NCBI GenBank assembly: GCA_900473415.1 | Contig: UCLR01000026.1 | Location: forward strand, 1 to 64,000 | Source of the DNA: Hyphomicrobiales bacterium | GTDB taxonomy: Bacteria > Pseudomonadota > Alphaproteobacteria > Rhizobiales > Beijerinckiaceae | Length of the DNA: 64,000 nt | Direction of reading: 5' to 3' | Made by a program: the position numbers and the translations under genes | Shown: positions 17,425 through 24,374 of the stretch, one piece after another | How the letters are laid out: each line of letters opens with the position of its first letter | Numbering within the stretch: position 1 is the stretch's first letter | The notes under the pieces: generated by a model | The model's database searches: none | Seen by the model: only the letters and a program-made list of their open reading frames with translations | Told to the model about the DNA's origin: nothing

Positions 17425-18309
17425 ATGACCCAACTCGACGACATGCGCCGCGCCATACGCGAGAACGATCCGGCCTTGAGCCGCTTCGACCCGCTGCCGC
17501 GCATTATCTGCCTTGACGATTTCGACCGCGGCATGTGCGGCTGGACCCAGCTCGTCGGCAATTACGAGGAGACGCTGGACGCGATGCTGCCGGGCTATGC
17601 CCAGCACAGCCACGCCATGCTCTCGACGCTGCCGAATTGGGACTTCGGCTCGCATGGCGGCGTCGACGGTTCCTATGCGCTGAAGATTGCGACCCGCCCC
17701 AAAAAGGGCGCCCAGAACGTCGCGATCAAGCGGCTGACCTTCCGCAAGGCCGGGCCGATCCGGCTGGAGGCCTATTTCACCTTCAAGCCCGAGGCGACGG
17801 AACTCGCGCTCTCGGAGACTGATATCCGCTCCTTTGGCTTCCTCTACGATCTTCAGATCGGCGATACGTCGGGGCCGGGCGATCGCGTCATGCCGCATCT
17901 GCGCTTTCTCAATGCGCAGGACGGGCAGCACGCCCAGAAATGGCAGTTCAAACGCAAGACGACGCCGATCAAGCCGATCGGAACCGCCGGCAAAACGATC
18001 ACGCACTATCACCTGGCTCCGACCGATTGGGAGGATCTGCCGGGCGGCGAGCAGCGGCTTTGCTACAACGAGATCCCAACCAAGGTGAACTGGCACTATC
18101 TGCGGTTCGACTTCGACCTCGCCGCGATGCAGGCGACGCACTTCCAGGTCAATGACCGGGTCTTCGCGATGGACGGGTTCGACTGCATCCGCATCCCGGC
18201 GATGAAGAACCTGTGGTGCATGCTCAACCTCGCCTTCTTCGCCGAGACAGACACCGACAAGCGCGCCTTCGCCTATCTCGATTCCGTCTGCCTGTCGGGA
18301 GATTTCTGA
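17425..18309 (+). CDS. Uncharacterised protein in ABC/enolase operon (possibly DUF6772-like)
   Basis: 294 residues, no signal peptide or membrane helix, rich in aromatic residues and predicted beta strands. Distinctive segments include PRIICLDDFDRGMCGWTQ near the N-terminus, SYALKIATRP, and several Trp/Tyr-rich stretches, recalling a carbohydrate-binding-like jelly roll. I believe similar proteins carry a DUF6772 label, but that could not be checked. It lies 5 bp after the second permease with an AAAGG ribosome site and overlaps the next gene by one base, so it belongs to the catabolic operon. It could be a sugar lyase, isomerase or ligand-binding protein; no catalytic residues were recognised. 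Confidence 0.75.
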   Translation: MTQLDDMRRAIRENDPALSRFDPLPRIICLDDFDRGMCGWTQLVGNYEETLDAMLPGYAQHSHAMLSTLPNWDFGSHGGVDGSYALKIATRPKKGAQNVAIKRLTFRKAGPIRLEAYFTFKPEATELALSETDIRSFGFLYDLQIGDTSGPGDRVMPHLRFLNAQDGQHAQKWQFKRKTTPIKPIGTAGKTITHYHLAPTDWEDLPGGEQRLCYNEIPTKVNWHYLRFDFDLAAMQATHFQVNDRVFAMDGFDCIRIPAMKNLWCMLNLAFFAETDTDKRAFAYLDSVCLSGDF

Positions 18310-18644
18310 TGCTGCCCGAGAACCTGACCGCCGTCGTCGCCCGGAATGAGACCTGGACGGGAACGAGCGCGACCGAACCCTACGAGGCCGGCTGGGCAAG
18401 GGAGGCCGTTGTCTTCGTCAGGGCGTTGAAGGAGCCGAAGGGGCCGCTGCCGAAGGCGAGGATCGAAATCTCCGCCGATGGCATGCACTGGTGCCACGAG
18501 GGATCGGAATTCGATCTGCCTGCGGCCAAGGACGCCGTCACCTTCCAGCGCATCAGCCATTTCGGCAATTTCCTGCGCGTTGCGGCGTCGCTACCGAATG
18601 GCTCAGAGATCACAGTGCTCGTGACGATCCATTTGAAGGCTTGA
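18309..18644 (+). CDS. Small uncharacterised protein, last gene of the operon
   Basis: 111-residue soluble protein of unknown family. The ATG overlaps the stop of the preceding gene (TGATG) and follows a GGGAG ribosome site, so it is almost certainly expressed. The composition suggests a small beta sandwich: alternating hydrophobic strands such as AVVFVRALKE and ITVLVTIHLKA, with a MHWCHEGSEF segment in the middle. No export signal is seen. Constant linkage to the preceding unknown gene, if confirmed elsewhere, would argue for a complex. Confidence 0.7.
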   Translation: MLPENLTAVVARNETWTGTSATEPYEAGWAREAVVFVRALKEPKGPLPKARIEISADGMHWCHEGSEFDLPAAKDAVTFQRISHFGNFLRVAASLPNGSEITVLVTIHLKA

Positions 18645-18692
18645 ATGTCCGTCTGAGACCATTCGCCGGCATGATTGCCGCTCAGTTCGACG

Positions 18693-19961
18693 CTACCGAG
18701 TGAGACCTAGATCGGTGTCTGCATCCGAGCCGGTCCGCCTTCGTGAAGATGCGAGGATCGCGCGCGCGGCCGCAACACCGGTCGCATACGCTCCATGTGC
18801 GGTCGAAAAATCTCGTTCGGAGCAGGCCTCGCCGGCGAAATAGATGCGATCGTCCCACGGTTTGGCCAGCACGGCCCGCGCAGAGGCGTAGCCAGGCAGT
18901 GCATGGCTGTAGGAGCCGCGCGCGAAGGGTTCTCTCGCCCATTGCGTGTGGGCGGCCAGGCGAAGGCGGCGCCTGATGTCCGCGCCAAACAGCCCCGCGA
19001 GTTCATCGAGCGCAAAGGCCGCCATGTCGTCGCCGGCTTCGAGCCCGCGCGCGACGGCGCCGCCGAAGAAGCCCTCGATGAGCGGTCGGCCGAGCGGCCG
19101 GATATGATAGCTGCCCGTCCGCGCGACATGCGGGTTTCCGAGGGCCTGTATGTCGAGCCCCAATCCTTCCGCCGCTTCAAGATGGAAATAGACCTTGTCC
19201 GCGAGACCGAGCGGCAGGTGCGTTGCTGTCTCGAGCCTGTCGTCGAGCGCCGCCGGCAACCTGAGCCCTCCGGATGCCAGCAGGTCCGTCGGGATCGTAA
19301 TGACCACCTGCGATGCTTCGAGCGTTCCGGCGGTGGTCGTGACGGCGAGAAGCCGCCCGCGCGGCTCGACAGCGGTCGCGGCCACGCCCAAGCTGATCGG
19401 AAGCGCGGCGGCGGCCCCTTCAATGAGCGCGCCATAGCCGCGGACCACGCGCCAGTTCACTCCGGTATCGGCCTCGACATAGGCGAGGTAGTCGCGGATC
19501 GACAGGCTCTCCAGCTCGGCGCCGTTGACCCAGCCGCTCGTCGCTTCGAGAAATGGGGTCCATGGATCGCCGGGCTGCAGCAGATCGGCGGCCCGGTCGG
19601 TCTCCCCATCCGAATTGCGCAGCCGGGCATCGAAGGACGCACGCGCTTTGCGTGCCGCAGACTGCTCGCTAACGGAGAAGCCGAGCTCCAGGAACTTCTT
19701 GCCCCAGGGCGGAGCCGAACGATCGACGGCAAAGCCGAGCGGTTCCGCCAGGACGGTCCAGGGATTCCGATCGGCCGAGTGCAGCCAGCCGCAGCCCAGG
19801 TCGATCGGCAGACCTTCGCGGTGGATGGTCCAGGCACGCCCACCGATCCGCTGATTGGCTTCCAGCACACGGATCGAGAGGCCCGCGGCTGTCAGCGTCC
19901 GTCCTGCTGCGATGCCGGCCGCGCCGGCGCCGATGACGATGACGTCGTAGCTGTTGGTCAT
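18693..19961 (-). CDS. Flavin monoamine oxidase family protein
   Basis: 422-residue FAD-dependent amine oxidase. The Rossmann dinucleotide motif GAGAAG is at residues 11-16, followed by the EANQRIGGRAWT segment, and the C-terminal FAD-binding stretch reads IYFAGEACSERDFSTAHGAYATG. Enzymes of this class oxidise amines or polyamines to aldehydes with release of H2O2; no signal peptide is visible, so it is likely cytoplasmic. ATG 19961 was chosen because it forms an ATGA overlap with the upstream antiporter stop. The coupling to an antiporter is unusual. It ends 48 bp from the convergent 111-residue gene. Confidence 0.88.
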   Translation of the reverse strand: MTNSYDVIVIGAGAAGIAAGRTLTAAGLSIRVLEANQRIGGRAWTIHREGLPIDLGCGWLHSADRNPWTVLAEPLGFAVDRSAPPWGKKFLELGFSVSEQSAARKARASFDARLRNSDGETDRAADLLQPGDPWTPFLEATSGWVNGAELESLSIRDYLAYVEADTGVNWRVVRGYGALIEGAAAALPISLGVAATAVEPRGRLLAVTTTAGTLEASQVVITIPTDLLASGGLRLPAALDDRLETATHLPLGLADKVYFHLEAAEGLGLDIQALGNPHVARTGSYHIRPLGRPLIEGFFGGAVARGLEAGDDMAAFALDELAGLFGADIRRRLRLAAHTQWAREPFARGSYSHALPGYASARAVLAKPWDDRIYFAGEACSERDFSTAHGAYATGVAAARAILASSRRRTGSDADTDLGLTR

Positions 19962-21499
19962 TCCGGCATCCGGGCGGCGGCACCAAGCTCCAGCCAATCT
20001 AGCTCCTCTTCCAGCCTGTGAAAGGCATCGTCGCCGATCTGGCCGCTACGGCGCATCTCCAGGGCTGATCGGCGGGCCGCGACGAGCGCGGTACGCCTGA
20101 GCCGGTTCTGCTCGGTGTCGAATGTCGGCTGATCGAGCGATTGCTGCACCATCTCGAAATATTCCGCCCTGACCATTTCGGCCGCGTCCGAGCGGGTCTC
20201 GGCAATCGAGCCGATGCCGGTCTCGAGCGCGGACCGGCGTGCGTGGCGGAACTCGCGCTCGATCGGATGGTCGTCCTGCAAGGACAGACGCCGCAGGAGC
20301 AGCGGCAGGGTCAGCCCCTGGATCACCAGCGTTCCGACGACGACGGCGAAAGCGCAGATCAGGATGAGATCGCGATAGGGAAAGCCGGCCGGCAGCGCAT
20401 AGGCCGCGGCCAGCGTGACGATGCCGCGCATGCCGCACCAGGCGATGATCAGCCCGTCTCCGCGGGAAGTCACATCGGGTTGCAGGGCGTCACGAGGCTT
20501 GCCGCTCCTTCGCGCAAGCCCGACGAAACGGTGCTCAATGGCCACCCAGACGAGCCGAACCGCGATCACCGTGATCAGGACCGCAAACGCGACCACGCCG
20601 TATTTCATGATTGTCGCAGCATCGAGGTGGCCGAAAATCGGCCGCAGCTGCATGCCGACCAGGATGAACGCGAAGATCTGCAGGACGAAAACCGTCGTCT
20701 CCCAGACGGCATAGGCAGGGATGCGCAGGCGCGAGCTGGTGCGGCCGGGCGTGGTCCAGGCCAGCACCATCGCGTAGACGACGATGGTGATGATGCCGGA
20801 AAGATGTAGCCGCTCGGCCAGGATCCAGACACCGAAGGTCGTGATGAACTGCAGGATGATCAGGCTGGGGGCATCCTGGAACAGCGCCAGCAATCGCGTG
20901 ACCAGCCAGCCCATCGCCACACCCAGCACGATGCTGCCGATCACCACGAGGCCGAACGTCGGTAGCGCGGCCGCGGGCGAAAAGCCGCCGGAGACCATCG
21001 CGGCCACGGCCAGCCGATAGATCAGCAGTGCCGTCGCATCATTGAGCAGACTCTCGCCTTCGAGGATGACGATCAGGCGATGGGGTGGGCGCACGCGCCG
21101 CAGGATGGCCGTCGCGGCGACGGCATCGGGCGGGGCGACGATGGCTCCGAGCGCGATGGCCGCAGGCCATGGCAGATCGGGCACAAGCCAGCGCGCGACC
21201 AGCGCGACCGAAAGCGTGGTCACGCCGACCGCAATGACGACGAGGCTGCCGATGCATTGCCAGTTCCGGCGAAGGTCGCGGACGGATGTGTCGAACGCTG
21301 CGTCCAGCAGGATGGGCGCGACGAAAAGCACCAGCACCAGCTCGGGATCGAGCGTGATCTGCGGCATATCCGGAACGAACGCCAGTGCGGCCCCGGCGAC
21401 GGCGAGAACGACCGGATAGGCGATCCCGACGCGCCGCGCGAAGGCCGCCAGCAGAACGGCCCCGAGAAGGAAGGCCAGGACGGTTTCAAACAGGATCAT
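19958..21499 (-). CDS. Na+/H+ antiporter, CPA1 family
   Basis: 513-residue polytopic membrane protein. The hydrophobic N-terminal 400 residues contain the CPA1 ion-binding segments APPDAVAATAI and GESLLNDATALLIYR. The C-terminal 110 residues form a charged cytoplasmic tail with many Arg/Glu, as in bacterial NhaP/YjcE-type exchangers. The predicted function is exchange of Na+ or K+ for protons in pH and salt homeostasis. Its stop overlaps the amine oxidase start (ATGA), so the two are co-expressed. The 118-bp gap upstream separates it from the MFS gene on the same strand. Confidence 0.92.
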   Translation of the reverse strand: MILFETVLAFLLGAVLLAAFARRVGIAYPVVLAVAGAALAFVPDMPQITLDPELVLVLFVAPILLDAAFDTSVRDLRRNWQCIGSLVVIAVGVTTLSVALVARWLVPDLPWPAAIALGAIVAPPDAVAATAILRRVRPPHRLIVILEGESLLNDATALLIYRLAVAAMVSGGFSPAAALPTFGLVVIGSIVLGVAMGWLVTRLLALFQDAPSLIILQFITTFGVWILAERLHLSGIITIVVYAMVLAWTTPGRTSSRLRIPAYAVWETTVFVLQIFAFILVGMQLRPIFGHLDAATIMKYGVVAFAVLITVIAVRLVWVAIEHRFVGLARRSGKPRDALQPDVTSRGDGLIIAWCGMRGIVTLAAAYALPAGFPYRDLILICAFAVVVGTLVIQGLTLPLLLRRLSLQDDHPIEREFRHARRSALETGIGSIAETRSDAAEMVRAEYFEMVQQSLDQPTFDTEQNRLRRTALVAARRSALEMRRSGQIGDDAFHRLEEELDWLELGAAARMPE

Positions 21500-21617
21500 C
21501 GACCGGCCCGCTTTTAGTAAAGGCGCTGGAGGATATCGCAGGATCGGACCGACGCTAGCTCAGCCCGCCGAGGAGCGCTCGCCATTTTTGTCGAAGCGCT
21601 CGGCAAGCTGAGCGGCG

Positions 21618-22886
21618 TCAGGAGCCGCTACCTTGTTCGGCGGCCGGAAACTGCATCTGCTGCGAAGCAGGCCCCTGTCGCAGCACGAGGCTCAGCATGA
21701 AGAGAGAAAGTCCCGCAAAGGTCAGCCCGAAGCCGGCCCATACCGCTGAAAGGAGCCCGTAACCGGCGCCGATCGTGAGCCCCCCGGCCCAGGCGCCGAT
21801 GGCGTTCGCGACATTGAGTGCGGCCAGGTTCATCGCACCCATCAGCGTCGGCGCCTCCGGGGCGGCCCGTGTGAGGCGCACCTGGATCGTCGGGATCGCG
21901 ATCATCATGGTCATGCCGACGCCGAACAGGGACGGCAGCAAGACGTTGGCGCTCCCGCCATAGATCGCCAGAACCGCGAGCACGATCAGGGCGCTGCCGA
22001 AGCCGACCACGAGCCCGCGAGCGGAATAGAGATCGGCAAGCCGGCCGCCGATCATGTTGCCGGCGGTCATACCGAGGCCGAAAAGCGCCAGCGCGATCGG
22101 GATCACCGAAGCGGGCAGTTGCACATGATCGGTCACCAGGGGCCCGATGAAGGTGTAGACGGCGAAGATGCTCGCGACGCCGAGCGCGGCGACGAGCATC
22201 GTCACCCAGACCGAAGGCTTTCGCAGGGCGCCAAGCTCTTGCCGCAGCGAGCCGCCGCGGAGCGCTTCCGTGCGCGGCACCCAAAGCCACAGGGAGAGAT
22301 AGGCCAGGCCGCCAGCGACGGCCACCGCCAGATAGGTGTTCCGCCAGCCGAGATTCTGTCCGAGGAAGGTCGCGAGCGGCGAGCCGACAATCGTCGCCAC
22401 CGTCAACCCCGTCATGACCAGCGCAAAGGCCCGGCCGCCATGGCCCGGCCCGACGATGTAGGAAGCGACGACGGCGCCCGCACCGAAATAGGCCCCCTGC
22501 GGCATTCCGCTGATGAAACGCGCGACCGCGAGCATGCCCAGGCTGCTCGCCACCGCCGAGAGAATATTGCCCAGGATGAACAGCACCATCAGGCCGAGAA
22601 GCAGGGCGCGTCGGTTCAGCCGGGCCGCCAAGAGCGTGACGAGCGGCGCACCGAGCACGACGCCGAAGGCATAGGCCGTGATCGCATGGGTGGCCGAGGT
22701 AATGTCGAGATCCAGGCTGCTGGCGAAGAGCTGGAGGATGCCCATGCTCGCGAACTCGGAGGTTCCAATGCAGAAGCTGCCCAAGGCCAGCGCGAACAAG
22801 GTCAGGCTGGACCGGCGCTGTTCAGACTCGGCGAGCGCGTGGGCTTTCACGGCCGAGCACTGCGCGGCGTAAGCTTTGTGATGCAT
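21618..22886 (-). CDS. MFS transporter (AraJ/sugar-efflux-like)
   Basis: 422-residue major facilitator with about twelve transmembrane helices. The first helix region ALALGSFCIGTSEFASMGILQ and the ISGMPQGAYFGAGAVVA segment are characteristic of the DHA1-type AraJ/YdhP exporters, which expel sugars or drugs. ATG 22886 was chosen because a GGGAG ribosome site precedes it and the added upstream residues of a longer frame are non-hydrophobic and overlap the next gene. It follows the royal-jelly-like gene by 85 bp on the same strand. Substrate unknown. Confidence 0.9.
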   Translation of the reverse strand: MHHKAYAAQCSAVKAHALAESEQRRSSLTLFALALGSFCIGTSEFASMGILQLFASSLDLDITSATHAITAYAFGVVLGAPLVTLLAARLNRRALLLGLMVLFILGNILSAVASSLGMLAVARFISGMPQGAYFGAGAVVASYIVGPGHGGRAFALVMTGLTVATIVGSPLATFLGQNLGWRNTYLAVAVAGGLAYLSLWLWVPRTEALRGGSLRQELGALRKPSVWVTMLVAALGVASIFAVYTFIGPLVTDHVQLPASVIPIALALFGLGMTAGNMIGGRLADLYSARGLVVGFGSALIVLAVLAIYGGSANVLLPSLFGVGMTMMIAIPTIQVRLTRAAPEAPTLMGAMNLAALNVANAIGAWAGGLTIGAGYGLLSAVWAGFGLTFAGLSLFMLSLVLRQGPASQQMQFPAAEQGSGS

Positions 22887-22971
22887 GGTGTTCTCCCGGA
22901 TCGCGAAGCCGAAGGCGGCCCCCCGAAGGCTCAGCGTCGGGCGGCGCCCGACGCCTGATTGCGCGGGATCG

Positions 22972-24075
22972 CTACCGGCCCGGTTGCCCGCGCGTCCCGG
23001 TCCAGATCCGTGCGATGAGGTAAGGCGGCTGGCCCGCATCGGTGGCACCCGAGAAGATCGGGTTCCGGTGGAGCTGGTTCACGGCGACATAGAGCCAGGA
23101 GTCCGGACCGAAATGGGCATTGTCGGGCCACAGGAAACGTGGGTCCCGCACCAAGGGTTGTAGCCGCCCGTCGCTGCCCAGCCTGTCAATCCCGTTCTCC
23201 GACAGATTGGTGATGAAGTGATTACCCTCGGCATCCGTGGCGGCGCCATCCGACAGAGGCTTCGGGCCCACGCGCCGCACGGCCGCACCGATGGCGGCAT
23301 CGTCCGCGCCCTCCCTGAACAGGCGCGCCGGCACCGCGTACCAACTCGTACCGTTCATCGAACCGAAGAACAGCGTCTCCCCATCGGCCGACAGCGTGAT
23401 CGGATTGATGCCGACGCGCGCCGGCATCATCCGCCCCCCTGCCCCCGGAAAGAGCAGCGGCTTGCCTTCGACCACGAGCTCGACATTCTCGGACGCCAGC
23501 GACGCATGCCCGCTGAAGCGGCGCGCCTTGCCGGTCTTGGTGTCGACGACAACGATCGCCGGGTCGAGGCCGCAATCCGCGACATAGACGAAGCCGCGTT
23601 CCGCATCGACGGCAAGATCCTGCAGGATCTGCCCCTGGGGTGCGACGGCTGCATCGAAGTCGAAGCGATAGGTCGGCTTGCGCGTGTTGATGTCGAACGC
23701 GACCAGCTTCGGCGACTGGGGATTGGGCATCCAGTTGCCGTGATCGACGACCCAGAGCCAGTCGCGCGAGTCGATCAGGACGCCATGAGGCGTATTGAGG
23801 ACGTCCGGGCCCGAGCCCGGCCGCGCATTCCAGCCGGCATCGGGGAAAGCCTTGTAGGCGTTCCGCCCCGTGATCTCGATCATCTGCACGGGTCCGCGGC
23901 GCATGCCGTGAATGCTGGCGAAGACGCGCCCGTCTCTCGACGCCGTCACGTTGCCGGGGGTGATGTCGAGTTCTGCGACGATCTCGACCTGTCCGACCTT
24001 CGGTTGTTCGGTAGCCAGCACCGGGCAGGCAATGGTTGCGGCCGCGGCAAGGAGGAACATACGAAATGATGTCAT
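22972..24075 (-). CDS. Major royal jelly/Yellow-like secreted beta-propeller protein
   Basis: 367-residue protein with a Sec signal peptide (MTSFRMFLLAAAATIACPVLATE) and a six-bladed-propeller-like body. Landmarks include TPHGVLIDSRDWLWVVDHGNW, LQDLAVDAERGFVYVADCG, and a late WPDNAHFGPDSWLYVAVNQLHRNP. These match the bacterial relatives of the insect Yellow/MRJP proteins and are also related to SMP-30/gluconolactonase propellers. It is expected in the periplasm; activity is unknown. ATG 24075 is preceded by GGAGAG at proper distance, preferred to the ATG at 24087. A perfect palindrome lies just upstream, in an AT-rich region. Confidence 0.85.
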   Translation of the reverse strand: MTSFRMFLLAAAATIACPVLATEQPKVGQVEIVAELDITPGNVTASRDGRVFASIHGMRRGPVQMIEITGRNAYKAFPDAGWNARPGSGPDVLNTPHGVLIDSRDWLWVVDHGNWMPNPQSPKLVAFDINTRKPTYRFDFDAAVAPQGQILQDLAVDAERGFVYVADCGLDPAIVVVDTKTGKARRFSGHASLASENVELVVEGKPLLFPGAGGRMMPARVGINPITLSADGETLFFGSMNGTSWYAVPARLFREGADDAAIGAAVRRVGPKPLSDGAATDAEGNHFITNLSENGIDRLGSDGRLQPLVRDPRFLWPDNAHFGPDSWLYVAVNQLHRNPIFSGATDAGQPPYLIARIWTGTRGQPGR

Positions 24076-24094
24076 GGCGCTCTCCATCGGAACG

Positions 24095-24111
24095 CCTGAA
24101 TCATATTCAGG
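24095..24111. promoter_or_regulatory. Perfect 17-bp palindrome upstream of the royal-jelly-like gene
   Basis: CCTGAATCATATTCAGG consists of 7-bp arms around a 3-bp centre with no mismatch. It is 20 bp before the ATG at 24075, immediately before the Shine-Dalgarno, where a bound repressor or an RNA hairpin could block expression. No second copy was noticed in the window. Confidence 0.5.
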
Positions 24112-24374
24112 AGCGCGCGCTCACAATAATTAAAATCGGTAAAATCCCGTAAATCGAAATACACACATTGATGCACGCAATATATGTATAGAAATACTAT
24201 CGCTTTACTTCGATCAAATATTGAAAGACTGATCAATCGCGCCTCGGTGGACAGGTGCGCGCTCCGATGGGAAGTCGGATGCAAGCCGCAAGGCGACGCC
24301 TGCGTCGACGCCGATCCCCTCTGCCCTGCCCCGTAATGCCCCATCGGACGCGAGCAGGCGGGTATCATGCCGGC
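24112..24374. other. AT-rich intergenic region
   Basis: About 130 bp (24112-24240) is markedly richer in A and T than the rest of the window, with runs such as AATTAAAATCGGTAAAATCC and ATATATGTATAGAAATAC; the remaining 130 bp towards the regulator gene is ordinary GC-rich sequence with no gene. It probably holds the promoter for the minus-strand royal-jelly-like gene, but no unambiguous -35/-10 pair could be fixed. Confidence 0.5.
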
